This document shows, one piece after another, positions 1 through 9,324 of a DNA stretch of 64,000 nt. This DNA is from GCA-2728135 sp002728135 (lineage in GTDB: Bacteria > Pseudomonadota > Alphaproteobacteria > UBA828): the NCBI GenBank assembly GCA_963997635.1, contig CAXEND010000005.1, positions 1 through 64,000 on the forward strand. The letters run 5' to 3'. The notes beneath the pieces were generated by a model. It was not told the origin of the DNA. It was given only the letters and a program-made list of their open reading frames with translations, and did not search any database. Every line of letters starts with the position of its first letter. Within the stretch, counting starts at the first letter, position 1. The translations under genes and the position numbers were made by a program.

Positions 1-4
1 CGAG

Positions 5-1204
5 ATGAAAATTAGCAAAATAGAGACAATCTGGTTTACGGATAAGCCTAAACTTGTTTTCCTCCGCATTCATACAGATAACGGTATATGCGGAATAGGT
101 GAGACCTACGAGATGCCAGCAGCTTTTGAAGGTTATATGCATAATGAAGTTGCAAAATATTTGATTGGTAAGTCTGCTTTGGATATTGATAAGCATTGGA
201 CTTACTTTTACAAAACTCCTAGGTTGGCTCTTGGTAAAAGCCTCGAGATTAGGGCCTTATCAGCAATTGATATGGCCCTTTGGGATATATTAGGAAAATA
301 TTTGGAACAACCTATATACCAACTCCTAGGAGGTGCATGCAGAGAGAAAATACGAGTATATAATACTTGTGCAGGATATGATTATGTTGGAGACTCTGGA
401 TTTGGCTACCATGCTACTGGCCAAGGTATAGATGCTAATCGCCCATACGAGGACTTACACGCATTTTTGAATCACGCTGATAAGTTAGCAGAGAGCTTAT
501 TATCAGAGGGTTATCGCCAAATGAAAATATGGCCTTTTGATCGTTATGCAGAGACTAATAATGGGAATTTTATATCTCTTGAAGAACTGAAAGAGGGTCT
601 TGAGCCGTTTAGTAAGATAAGGAAAAGTGTCGGAGACGACATTGATATTGCGCTCGAATTACACAATCTCTGGAATTTACCTTCTGCAATAAAAATAGCT
701 AAAGCCGTTTCTGATTATGGTGCTATTTGGTGTGAGGACCCTATTCCAATGGATAACATTGATTCTCTTGTTGATATGCGACAACAATGTTCGATTCCTA
801 TATGTGCAAGTGAAACCGTTGGAACTCGTTGGGGGTTTCGCGAAATGTTTGAAAAGAAAGCTGTAGATATTGTGATGCCAGACATAACATGGACTGGGGG
901 GATAAGTGAGGCGAAGAAAATTGCTTCAATGGCTGAGTGTTATAATCTTCCCGTAGCTCCACACGATTGTGTAGGGCCATTAACTTATATTTCAGGTGTT
1001 CACCTCTCTATGAATTTGCCAAATGCACTTATTCAAGAAGTTGTAAGAGCATATATCAGTGGTTGGTATCAGGACTTAGTAACTGATCTTCCTCGTATTG
1101 ATAATGGTTATGTTTTTTTACCCGAAGGTTATGGACTCGGAACGGAGTTAAACCCAGGAATTTTTGAACGAAGTGATATCAGGTATAAAGTAAGTCATAT
1201 TTAA
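5..1204 (+). CDS. Mandelate racemase/muconate lactonizing enzyme family dehydratase
   Basis: A 399-residue member of the enolase superfamily, a group that abstracts the alpha proton of a carboxylate with Mg2+, usually to dehydrate sugar acids. The N-terminal capping domain (about 1-120) is followed by a barrel with a likely KxW base strand (K174), metal ligands E218, E244 and E270, and a D293/H320 dyad in 'PVAPHD', which places it in the mandelate racemase subgroup. The substrate cannot be read from sequence. It starts four bases inside the window, so a longer N-terminus is not excluded, but 'MKISKIET' is a normal family start. It heads a plus-strand operon with the Cys4 mini-protein and fused HyuAB. 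Confidence 0.85.
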   Translation: MKISKIETIWFTDKPKLVFLRIHTDNGICGIGETYEMPAAFEGYMHNEVAKYLIGKSALDIDKHWTYFYKTPRLALGKSLEIRALSAIDMALWDILGKYLEQPIYQLLGGACREKIRVYNTCAGYDYVGDSGFGYHATGQGIDANRPYEDLHAFLNHADKLAESLLSEGYRQMKIWPFDRYAETNNGNFISLEELKEGLEPFSKIRKSVGDDIDIALELHNLWNLPSAIKIAKAVSDYGAIWCEDPIPMDNIDSLVDMRQQCSIPICASETVGTRWGFREMFEKKAVDIVMPDITWTGGISEAKKIASMAECYNLPVAPHDCVGPLTYISGVHLSMNLPNALIQEVVRAYISGWYQDLVTDLPRIDNGYVFLPEGYGLGTELNPGIFERSDIRYKVSHI

Positions 1205-1230
1205 TTGAGTAAGAGGTTAAAAAAAATGTC

Positions 1231-1428
1231 ATGAGAAGTGGATACTGTAAGATTAATACTCCTTGGTATGAGACTAAAATCTTAAACTGCACGTTTTGTG
1301 GCAAAGTTCTAGCCAATCAATATTGGCAAGATAGCCGATTCTCTGATCAAAAATTTTGTGAGCAAAGCTGTGCTAATACTAAAAAAAATCTGATATCACG
1401 AAAGAAAAAAAATGTTCTTAAAAAATAA
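1231..1428 (+). CDS. Small Cys4 (TRASH/FCS-like) zinc-binding protein
   Basis: A 65-residue protein with cysteines C20, C23, C43 and C47. The spacing Cx2C-x19-Cx3C, with 'KFCEQSC', matches the TRASH/YHS/FCS class of small treble-clef zinc sites. The C-terminus is strongly basic (RKKKN, LKK). An ATG six bases upstream is closed at once by a stop, so the start at 1231 is preferred; a purine-rich 'AAGAGG' lies upstream. It lies 26 bp after the dehydratase and 12 bp before the fused hydantoinase/carboxylase gene, so it is probably co-translated with it. Acetone and acetophenone carboxylases carry small zinc-binding subunits, so a subunit role is possible but is inference. Confidence 0.6.
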   Translation: MRSGYCKINTPWYETKILNCTFCGKVLANQYWQDSRFSDQKFCEQSCANTKKNLISRKKKNVLKK

Positions 1429-1440
1429 AAGGATTAAATT

Positions 1441-4400
1441 ATGGGATTAATAGGGATTGATACTGGGGGGACTTTTACAGATTTGGTATCTTTGGATACT
1501 CAGAGCGGTAATTTGTCAGTTATTAAAGTGCCATCAACTCCCGACCGTCCATCCGAAGCTCCCTTAGTGGCACTCAAGAAATCAAAAGTAAAACCAAAGA
1601 ACGTTGAGCGTATTGTTATAGGGACAACTATTGCGACGAATGCTCGGTTACAGAAACATGGTTCGACTGTAATTTATCTAGGTACATCTGGACATCAAGA
1701 TGTACCTTTAATTGCAAGAACTGACAGGAAAGAAGCCTTTAACCCTGCTTGGCTCAAGCCAGATGCTGGTGTACTACGTAGACATACAAAGGGTGTAGAG
1801 GAAAGAATAGATCACAAGGGTAATGTATTAAAAAAACTAACTAGAGATGAATTAATCCGCGTAGGTGATTGGGTAGAAAAAATTATACTTTCTGACAAAT
1901 CTCAAGACTGGGCTTTAGCAATAAATTTTCTTTTTTCTTATCTTAATCCTGTTCATGAAAAGAGAATAGGTAAATATTTATCTAAAAGATTTCCTCATAT
2001 ACCAATATCGATTTCACATGTTGTGGCTCCAATTTGGCGTGAATATGATAGGGCAACGACAGTTATTACTGATGCTTTCATCAAAAGGGTAATTGGGGAG
2101 TTTAGTAAAGAAATCGAAGAAGAAGTAAGACAGATAGGTTTTCAGTCTCCACTTTCATTAATGAAATCTAATGGTGGGCATGCCGCTACGGATAAAATTT
2201 CAGAGGTTCCAGTGCAGATGCTTCTATCTGGGTTAGCTGGCGGAGTCATAGCAGGAAAAAGGTTTTCAGTTGATCATTCAAACGGAAACTCCATCACACT
2301 TGACATGGGTGGGACAAGTGCTGACGTTGGGCTTATAGAGAATGGTGATTATAGTTCAACTAGTGAGTACGAAATTGAATGGGGTGTGCCAGTAAATGCT
2401 TTATTTATTGATTATAAAACTATAGGAGCTGGTGGAGGTTCAATAGCAAGTATTGATAGCGGTGGTTTACTTAAAGTTGGTCCAGAAAGTGCAGGTGCTT
2501 ACCCAGGTCCAGCTTGCTACGGACATGGCGGAAGAGAACCAACTGTAACTGATGCTAATGTAGTTCTTGGAAGACTAGATCCAAATTTTTTCCTAGGAGG
2601 AGAGGTTAATCTAGAACCAGAATTATCTATGCGTGCTATTGAAAAATTAGGACGTAAAATAGGGCTTAACGTTTATGATACCGCATTAGCTATTCTTAGC
2701 ACTGCTGCAGCAAACATGGCAGATGCGATCAGGTTGCTGACAGTTGATAGAGGTTTGGATGCAAGGAATTTTTCTCTGATCTCTTTTGGAGGTGCAGGCC
2801 CTTTGCACGCCTCAGAAGTTGCTAAGGTACTTGATATCAGCAAAGTGATTATCCCTCCACATCCTGGTTTATGCTCAGCACTTGGTACTGTTTTGACAGA
2901 CCTTAGGGTTGATAGAGCTAGAACGGTTTATCATAGGACTGATAATTTAAATCTAGAAAAAATTTCATCCCAATTAACGTCATTGGTAGAAGAGGCAAAG
3001 GATGAAATTAAACGTGATGGCAATAGAGGTAATGTAGATTCTATCGCCTATTTGAACATGCGTTATCTGGGTCAAAACTTTGGAGAGCTTATCCCTATTG
3101 CGGGCGTAAAAATAAACGAACGTACTGTGAAAAAAGCTATCCATGATATGAATTCAAAACATATGGAACTGTATGGTTACTCAATGCAGGATCGAGTAGT
3201 TGAGGTAACTGAGTTAAGAGTCATATTACTTGGAGGAAAATCTGTGGTGGCCACATTATCAGCTCCAAAAAAGAAACCTTTAATAAAGTTTTCTAATAGG
3301 AAAGTATATTTTGAATCTGAAGGTTTTATAGATACACCTGTATATAGAAGAGAAACTATCGGTTTAGGTAAAAAAATAAAAGGACCAGCTATTATTGAGG
3401 AAATGGATTCTACAACTCTTGTCCATCCCGGTTGTACACTCCAGGTTGGAGCAGATGGATCTCTATTAATAAACCACTCACAAGTTTTTGTTGGCAATAA
3501 AATACGTAGAAAAGATATTTTTAGTGATAAAGATCCAGTAACCCTAACAGTGGTTGATAATGCATTAAGAAATATTTGTGATGAGATGGGTAGTGCGATG
3601 ATCCGTACGGCTTATTCTCCTATATTCAGCGAGTCCAGGGATTTTTCCTGTCTTTTGTTTGATCGTTTTGGCCGAATGATAGGACAAGCTGAAATGAATC
3701 CAGCGATAATGTGCGCAGGTTTACATACTGTCCCTCATTGTATTGAGGAAGTAGGAAGGGATAATTTTTTTCCTGGGGATGTAGTTGTTCATAATGACCC
3801 CTATCGTGGACAATGTCACATGCCCGAACATCTGTTACTTAAACCCGTTTTTATAGAAAAAGAACTAGTTGGATTCGCAGGTAATATAGCACATATTGGT
3901 GAAATAGGTGGTATGGCTATTGGATCTTTTGCCTCTACAGCTACTGAGGTTTTCCAAGAAGGGCTTCGTATCCCGCCCGTAAAATTAATGTCTGAGGGTG
4001 AATACGTCAAAGAAGTTTGGCGTATTATGATGGCTAATCATCGGACTCCTGATGCAACTTGGGGTGATTTTCATGCTATTCTTGGTTCTTTAAATACTGC
4101 TGAAAGTCGACTTCAAGGTCTTATAAAAAAATATGGGTTACAACAATTTGAAAAAATTTGTGATGCTTTAATAGACCATGCAGATAAGTGGATGCGCGAC
4201 CAGATCAAACGCATACCAAATGGAACTTATACTGGACAAGATTATTTTGAAGATGATGGTGTAGTGAGAAAAAGATATTATTTTCGCTCAGAAGTGCATG
4301 TATCAGATAAGGATATAGTGATTGATTTGTCGAAGTCAGACAAGCAGGCGCTTGGTCCAATTAACGTTACGTATGTCGCTACTGCGGCAGCAGGTTGTAC

Positions 4401-5232
4401 AGCAGTATTGCAGAGTATCAAAACTAAGGGTGTTCCATTAAACTCAGGTGTATTTAAGCCCATAAAAGTTATTGCTCCACCTGGAACAATCGTAAATCCA
4501 ATTTTTCCAGCTCCAAGCGTTGCTGGTAATACAGAAGGTCAGCCACGAATTATTTCCTGTGTTCAAATGGCTATGGCTAAAGCTTTACCAGGAGAAGTGG
4601 GTGCTGCTGAAGGTGGAACAGCTTGTAATCTTTTAATGGGTGGGATACATCCAGATACTGGTGATTTCTGGGCTCATTATCAACTTGATGGAGGTGGATG
4701 GGGTGGACGTCCTGACAGAGATGGTAACAACGCACAATGTATCCCACACGGCTCGACGATCAGAAGTACTCCTTCAGAGGTTTTTGAAACTAGATACCCT
4801 TTGCGAGTTTTGGAATATTCTCTAAGAAATGACTCAGGTGGTGCAGGAAAATTTAGAGGTGGATTGGGTGTGAGAAGATTATTCGAGGTAACAGCTCCGA
4901 GTATTACCTTAAGTGCATTACTAGATAGGACAGAGGAAGGACCATGGGGACTTCTTGGAGGCTTATCCGGAGCTCCAGCAGCCATTCTAATTAAAACACA
5001 AAAAAGTTCAAAATTTCGTTCTTTTGTTGATGAATTTAACACTGTAAGTCCAACAAAGTTCATCAACATCACCTTAAACCAAGGCGATCAACTATTACTT
5101 CTCGCACCTGGTGGTGGGGGCTATGGAAATCCAAAGAAACGTAAAAAACAATTAATAGAAAACGATCTAGCCGACAGGTTTATAACAGCTAAGAGCCAAA
5201 GAAAACTATATAAAGTAGACCGCAAAGAATGA
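1441..5232 (+). CDS. Fused HyuA-HyuB hydantoinase/5-oxoprolinase/carboxylase family protein
   Basis: A 1263-residue fusion of the two subunits that are separate genes elsewhere in this window. Residues 1 to about 690 are HyuA-like: an ASKHA ATP-binding start 'GIDTGGTFTD', 'GTTIATNA', 'LDMGGTSADV', 'GAGGGSIAS' and 'FGGAGPLHA'. About 696 to the end is HyuB-like: 'VHNDPYRGQCHMPEH', 'DGGGWGG' and the C-terminal 'GGGGYGNP'. Family members hydrolyse cyclic amides such as 5-oxoproline or hydantoins with ATP, or carboxylate ketones (acetone and acetophenone carboxylases). The fused order resembles eukaryotic and some bacterial 5-oxoprolinases. CoA-pathway neighbours suggest a degradative or carboxylating role; the substrate is unknown. 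'AAGGATT' lies just before the ATG. Confidence 0.85.
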   Translation: MGLIGIDTGGTFTDLVSLDTQSGNLSVIKVPSTPDRPSEAPLVALKKSKVKPKNVERIVIGTTIATNARLQKHGSTVIYLGTSGHQDVPLIARTDRKEAFNPAWLKPDAGVLRRHTKGVEERIDHKGNVLKKLTRDELIRVGDWVEKIILSDKSQDWALAINFLFSYLNPVHEKRIGKYLSKRFPHIPISISHVVAPIWREYDRATTVITDAFIKRVIGEFSKEIEEEVRQIGFQSPLSLMKSNGGHAATDKISEVPVQMLLSGLAGGVIAGKRFSVDHSNGNSITLDMGGTSADVGLIENGDYSSTSEYEIEWGVPVNALFIDYKTIGAGGGSIASIDSGGLLKVGPESAGAYPGPACYGHGGREPTVTDANVVLGRLDPNFFLGGEVNLEPELSMRAIEKLGRKIGLNVYDTALAILSTAAANMADAIRLLTVDRGLDARNFSLISFGGAGPLHASEVAKVLDISKVIIPPHPGLCSALGTVLTDLRVDRARTVYHRTDNLNLEKISSQLTSLVEEAKDEIKRDGNRGNVDSIAYLNMRYLGQNFGELIPIAGVKINERTVKKAIHDMNSKHMELYGYSMQDRVVEVTELRVILLGGKSVVATLSAPKKKPLIKFSNRKVYFESEGFIDTPVYRRETIGLGKKIKGPAIIEEMDSTTLVHPGCTLQVGADGSLLINHSQVFVGNKIRRKDIFSDKDPVTLTVVDNALRNICDEMGSAMIRTAYSPIFSESRDFSCLLFDRFGRMIGQAEMNPAIMCAGLHTVPHCIEEVGRDNFFPGDVVVHNDPYRGQCHMPEHLLLKPVFIEKELVGFAGNIAHIGEIGGMAIGSFASTATEVFQEGLRIPPVKLMSEGEYVKEVWRIMMANHRTPDATWGDFHAILGSLNTAESRLQGLIKKYGLQQFEKICDALIDHADKWMRDQIKRIPNGTYTGQDYFEDDGVVRKRYYFRSEVHVSDKDIVIDLSKSDKQALGPINVTYVATAAAGCTAVLQSIKTKGVPLNSGVFKPIKVIAPPGTIVNPIFPAPSVAGNTEGQPRIISCVQMAMAKALPGEVGAAEGGTACNLLMGGIHPDTGDFWAHYQLDGGGWGGRPDRDGNNAQCIPHGSTIRSTPSEVFETRYPLRVLEYSLRNDSGGAGKFRGGLGVRRLFEVTAPSITLSALLDRTEEGPWGLLGGLSGAPAAILIKTQKSSKFRSFVDEFNTVSPTKFINITLNQGDQLLLLAPGGGGYGNPKKRKKQLIENDLADRFITAKSQRKLYKVDRKE

Positions 5233-5298
5233 GCGATTAAGTCTTTTATATTTTTTTGTCATTTAATTTATTAGGATTATTAAGGGCGGGGGCTATGT

Positions 5299-6036
5299 AT
5301 GCTAGAATATATAAAGACAGCATCAAATCATGGTGTTGTTGAAGTTATACTTAATCGTCCCGAGAAGCATAATGCTCTATCAGAACTTTTAATTACTAAC
5401 CTTACGAAAGTTATAAGAGACATTTCTAGCTCAGATAAATTACGATGCGTTATTGTATCGGGTGCTGGAAAGGGATTCTCATCCGGAGCTGATATTGATG
5501 AATTAAGAAACCTTAATTATAAAAATGCTGAGATATTTATTCGTCATTTACACGGAGCTTGTCAGGCAGTTCGAGACTGTCCAGTTCCAGTTATAGCGAA
5601 AGTTCATGGGCCATGTATAGGTGCTGGACTCGAATTAGCAGTTAGCTGTGATCTAAGGTGTGCCTCTTATACATCAACATTTTCTATGCCAGAAGTTCAA
5701 GTTGGCATCCCGTCAGTGATTGAGGCTGCCCTACTACCGCGTCTAGTAGGTTGGGGTAAAGCATCAGAGATTTTGTTTACAGGAAAAACATTTGCTGCTG
5801 AAGAGGCTATGAAATTTGGTTTGGTAGAGAAATTGGCAAGACCTTCAGAGCTTGATAGTGCTATAGAGGAATGGATAAAATCAATATGTTCTGCAAGTTC
5901 TTCGGCTATTCGTGCTCAGAAGAGTCTAATGCATCAGTGGGAACAATTGACGATTAATGATGCAATTGAGTCAGGTGTTTCATATTTTAAAGAATCATAT
6001 AAGACAGATGAATTGAAAACTAAACTTAAAGTATAA
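5299..6036 (+). CDS. Enoyl-CoA hydratase/isomerase family protein
   Basis: A 245-residue crotonase-fold protein. The oxyanion-hole segments are 'GFSSGADI' (about 60-66) and 'CIGAGLELAVSCD' (about 106-118). Glu132 in 'MPEVQVGIP' matches one catalytic glutamate of hydratases; the usual 'GG' after the proline is replaced by 'SVIEAA', which supplies E142. Hydration, isomerisation or a related acyl-CoA reaction is likely, but the substrate is not readable. A strong purine stretch (AGGGCGGGGG) precedes the ATG. It follows the fused HyuAB by 66 bp and lies upstream of the acyl-CoA ligase, consistent with one CoA-dependent pathway. Confidence 0.85.
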   Translation: MLEYIKTASNHGVVEVILNRPEKHNALSELLITNLTKVIRDISSSDKLRCVIVSGAGKGFSSGADIDELRNLNYKNAEIFIRHLHGACQAVRDCPVPVIAKVHGPCIGAGLELAVSCDLRCASYTSTFSMPEVQVGIPSVIEAALLPRLVGWGKASEILFTGKTFAAEEAMKFGLVEKLARPSELDSAIEEWIKSICSASSSAIRAQKSLMHQWEQLTINDAIESGVSYFKESYKTDELKTKLKV

Positions 6037-6072
6037 AGTATAAAAAACCGTGTTAAGTATGGAGTACTAATT

Positions 6073-6327
6073 ATGAATGAAAGTAGCAGTGGGTTTAGTC
6101 TTGGTCATCAAACATTTGTAGATACCATAAATAAAATAATTCCTGAGATTAAGGATGATGAAGGACAAATCCCACATGTTTTAAATGGGATGTTACATGC
6201 TGTATTTCACGCCACGTATGCATTGGCACCAGATAGAGACATTGCAGAGAGGATAATAAGTGGTGCAAAGAATCAGGTACTTTTAAGTTTAGAAGCAGAA
6301 CAAACTGAAAAGACTAGAAACAAATAG
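6073..6327 (+). CDS. Small hypothetical protein in the CoA-ligase operon
   Basis: An 84-residue, mostly helical soluble protein of no family I recognise. It has no signal peptide or membrane span. The central segment contains 'HVLNGMLHAVFHATYALAPD' with three histidines, and the tail is acidic then basic. It sits 36 bp after the enoyl-CoA hydratase gene and 34 bp before the acyl-CoA ligase, on the same strand, so it is very likely expressed with them. A small accessory or regulatory subunit is possible, but nothing in the sequence shows which. Confidence 0.6.
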   Translation: MNESSSGFSLGHQTFVDTINKIIPEIKDDEGQIPHVLNGMLHAVFHATYALAPDRDIAERIISGAKNQVLLSLEAEQTEKTRNK

Positions 6328-6361
6328 TCCAACACCCTATTGAACAGGAGTATTAAACTAC

Positions 6362-7975
6362 ATGTTTCCCAATGTATTTTCTTTATTTGAGGATTCTACA
6401 CTAAAATCTCCGTTAAGTGCGTGCCTCTGTGCACCTCCTATGAAGGGTCGTGCCTACTACCCAGATGGTTTTGAAATAAATTATAAAACTGCTTATTCAA
6501 CTGTTAAAGATCTTCAGGCAACCTATACTAATTACGGTTATGGAAATAACCACCGTGTGGCGGCTCTTCTTGAAAATAGACCTGAGTTTCATCTTCATTG
6601 GCTAGCTCTAAACGGTTTAGGTGCCAGTATTGTCCCAATAAATCCAGATTATAGAGAAGATGAGATTATTTACTTACTCAATCATTCAGAGTCTTCACTA
6701 TTGATCACAATCCCAGAGAGATTCTCAGACTTAGGAGAAATCACAAAAAGATGTGAGTTTGAATTTCCAGTTATTGATGTAACAAATTTTCATGAAACTT
6801 TACAGCCTCCAAGAACAAAGGCTACCAAAATGCAGGAAGAATTAGATTCTGAGGCAGCACTGCTCTATACCTCGGGGACAACTGGTAAACCTAAGGGGTG
6901 TATTTTAACAAATAGATATTTTTTAAATTCTGCCAAGTGGTATTTGGAAGCTGGAGGATATATGGCCTTAGAATATGGCCAAGAACGTTTGTTAAATCCA
7001 CTACCTATGTATCATGCAAATGCGATGGCTATAGGAAGTATGGGTATGCTTGCATCTGCAGGGTGTATTGCAATGCTTGATAGATTCCACCCCAAAACAT
7101 GGTGGGAGGATGTCATAAATTCTCAAGCGACTATTATACATTATTTAGGAATAATGCCACCTTTATTACTCAATCAGAAACAGACCCACTTTGAAAACTC
7201 TCATAGTGTTAAGTTTGGGGCTGGTGCAGGTATAGATCCTAAACACCATGAGTTATTTGAAAAACGCTTTGGTTTCCCTTTGGTAGAAGGTTGGGGTATG
7301 ACCGAAGTTGCAATGCCGACTTGGGCAAGTCATGAGCCCCGTTTAATAGATACACGTGCTTTTGGGCGACCTCTCTCAGGCTGTGAAGTGCGTATAGTAG
7401 ATAATCAGGATAAAGAGCTGGCGTCGGGAGTGCCAGGCGAATTAACAATACGAATGACTGGTGAAAATCCTCGTCAGGGTTTGTTTTCAGGTTATTTAAA
7501 AGATGATGATGCTACCAATCATGCATGGCGTGGCGGTTGGTTCCATACCGGTGACACAGTAGTTCAATCAGCAGATGGAATGCTTACATTTGTTGATCGA
7601 TCTAAAAACATCATAAGAAGAAGCGGGGAGAACATAGCTGCGGCAGAGATAGAAGCATTTCTTCAATCTGATGAGCGCATTGCTCAGGCAGCAGTAATAT
7701 CTGTTCCAGACGACTTGAGACAAGAAGAGGTCATGGCTTGTATTATTTTAATGGAAGGTATTACTGCAGATACTAAAATAGCAATAGATATTCAAGATCA
7801 TTGCTTAATTGATATGGCCTATTTTAAAGCACCAGCATATTTTCTGTTTGTTGATAGTTTACCTATAACCAATACTCAGAAAGTAACTAAGGTTAAAATT
7901 TTTCCCGAAAATGTTGATCCTCGCAAGGTAGATGGCTGTATTGATTTAAGATCAAGGAAGAAAAAAAATAGTTAG
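6362..7975 (+). CDS. AMP-dependent acyl-CoA synthetase/ligase
   Basis: A 537-residue ANL-superfamily enzyme that activates a carboxylic acid to its CoA thioester via an acyl-adenylate. It shows the P-loop-like 'YTSGTTGKPKG' (about 169-179), the 'GWGMTE' motif, 'GWFHTGD', the hinge 'DRSKNIIRRSGENIA', and a C-terminal 'TQKVTKVKI' carrying the adenylation lysine. The overall look is closest to crotonobetaine/carnitine-type or medium-chain acid ligases; the true acid is unknown. It is the last gene of the plus-strand operon. If the fused HyuAB were a carboxylase, this ligase would be placed to activate its product, as in acetophenone degradation. Confidence 0.88.
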   Translation: MFPNVFSLFEDSTLKSPLSACLCAPPMKGRAYYPDGFEINYKTAYSTVKDLQATYTNYGYGNNHRVAALLENRPEFHLHWLALNGLGASIVPINPDYREDEIIYLLNHSESSLLITIPERFSDLGEITKRCEFEFPVIDVTNFHETLQPPRTKATKMQEELDSEAALLYTSGTTGKPKGCILTNRYFLNSAKWYLEAGGYMALEYGQERLLNPLPMYHANAMAIGSMGMLASAGCIAMLDRFHPKTWWEDVINSQATIIHYLGIMPPLLLNQKQTHFENSHSVKFGAGAGIDPKHHELFEKRFGFPLVEGWGMTEVAMPTWASHEPRLIDTRAFGRPLSGCEVRIVDNQDKELASGVPGELTIRMTGENPRQGLFSGYLKDDDATNHAWRGGWFHTGDTVVQSADGMLTFVDRSKNIIRRSGENIAAAEIEAFLQSDERIAQAAVISVPDDLRQEEVMACIILMEGITADTKIAIDIQDHCLIDMAYFKAPAYFLFVDSLPITNTQKVTKVKIFPENVDPRKVDGCIDLRSRKKKNS

Positions 7976-8013
7976 CTTATTAACCCTGCTAAAACTAATG
8001 TGCACCTCCTATC

Positions 8014-8496
8014 CTAAGTTTCATGGAGTCCAATTGTTCTGATTAATTGTTTGGGTCTTGGAATCTCCAGATGTGACTTAGATATTGATTCAATTTTCCT
8101 TAATATGTCAGGTGAAAAACAAGAAACTTCACGTTGATTCATGTCTATGTGAATGCCAACGGATTCATTTAAGCACGCTGTATAGTTTTCAACTTCATGT
8201 TCAATATAGTGGAGAAAGTGAAGTCTCTTAGTATCGTAGTCTAGTAATTGGGTGCGCACGATAACAGGTGCACCTTCAAGAAGTTCACGAAGAAAAACTA
8301 CCCTCATATCAAGAGCAAAATTAGATCTGCTTTCCTTTTTTATATATTGGTTTCCCATTCCAAGAAAATTAAAAAATTTGTCTGTGGCTTGATCTCCGAT
8401 CATAACATAATAGGCCACATTCATATGACCATTATAATCTATCCAATCAGAATTTACTTTCGTACGGTGCAAATTTAAGGTTTTATCGTTAGACAT
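8014..8496 (-). CDS. Hotdog-fold acyl-CoA thioesterase
   Basis: A 160-residue single-domain hotdog thioesterase. The N-terminal 'DWIDYNGHMNVAYYV' carries the aspartate and helix start typical of the 4-hydroxybenzoyl-CoA thioesterase group, and the same wording occurs in betainyl-CoA thioesterases of carnitine breakdown. It would hydrolyse an acyl-CoA to the free acid. The gene converges on the acyl-CoA ligase, with 38 bp between the two stops, so it is transcribed separately from that operon although the chemistry is related. The betainyl-CoA assignment is a guess; the family is firm. Confidence 0.8.
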   Translation of the reverse strand: MSNDKTLNLHRTKVNSDWIDYNGHMNVAYYVMIGDQATDKFFNFLGMGNQYIKKESRSNFALDMRVVFLRELLEGAPVIVRTQLLDYDTKRLHFLHYIEHEVENYTACLNESVGIHIDMNQREVSCFSPDILRKIESISKSHLEIPRPKQLIRTIGLHET

Positions 8497-8541
8497 TATC
8501 TACCTGTAATTTTTATAAATTATCTATTTAGCTATAAAAAC

Positions 8542-9180
8542 TTATTTTTTAATTACGGATATTACTATTTCATTACGTCTAAAGATAGATATTGTCCAAG
8601 GTGGGTCATAAAAATAAGCACTTGGGTCGCCAATAATACCCCATCCTGAATTATCTAAAATTTTAAGAAGTTCCAAAGTTTTTGACTCAACAATGGATTC
8701 ATTTGCTTGACCATTAAACCTTAAAACTGCCTGAGATTGTGCAGGGATTTTAACCAGATTGACGTTCTGATCCGTGGGTTTTGGAGCAGTTTGATAGCTA
8801 TATTCAGCGGGTAAAAAAAATCTCATTCTCATCTGACCTTCAGCAGTTCGAATAGATTCAACTGGTGCGGTCATAGATATTTGTTCTGATATATATGAAG
8901 ACTCAACTGGTACAGTCATCTCAATATCTGATTGAGTTCGGTTAGACCCTGAGATGTATTTAAATAGCCGTTTAAATGCGACGTTACGAGATTGGTCATA
9001 GTCAGCTATGTCAACAGTTGTCTCTGCTACAAGTAATGAAGGAACTCGACGTATGTATGTATAACTATTCAATTCATCAATAAGGTCAAAAGAGGGTTGC
9101 TCATAGCTAGATCTAATTCCAACAACGGAACATCCAGCTATTAAGGATGTAGAGAAAAAAATTAATAAAATCCTTAGCAT
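8542..9180 (-). CDS. SOUL-family heme-binding lipoprotein
   Basis: A 212-residue protein that starts with a lipoprotein signal ending in the lipobox 'LIAGC' (Cys16), so it should be anchored to a membrane on the periplasmic side. The body matches the SOUL family: 'SYTYIRR'-like beta strand, 'MTVPVES', 'ISMTAPVES' and the C-terminal 'YDPPWTISIFRRNEI'. SOUL proteins bind heme or related tetrapyrroles, but the function of bacterial members is mostly unknown. It lies 45 bp downstream of the thioesterase start on the minus strand and is followed upstream by an intergenic region of 144 bp, divergent from the DUF3429 gene. Confidence 0.85.
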   Translation of the reverse strand: MLRILLIFFSTSLIAGCSVVGIRSSYEQPSFDLIDELNSYTYIRRVPSLLVAETTVDIADYDQSRNVAFKRLFKYISGSNRTQSDIEMTVPVESSYISEQISMTAPVESIRTAEGQMRMRFFLPAEYSYQTAPKPTDQNVNLVKIPAQSQAVLRFNGQANESIVESKTLELLKILDNSGWGIIGDPSAYFYDPPWTISIFRRNEIVISVIKK

Positions 9181-9324
9181 TATGATTCTTTATACACATA
9201 TAATGAGTATTTAGTTTACATTCTAAAGTAAAATAAAATTAATATTCTTATAGGACCTTATATCTCAAGATAATAAATAGAGTATTTTAGCTCAGTTTAC
9301 ATAAAACTATTTGTTTAAATTAAA

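Noticed and set aside
4680..5072. 130-codon open frame antisense to the fused HyuAB
   Set aside because: Proline/serine-rich translation typical of an antisense shadow; the HyuB frame is clear.
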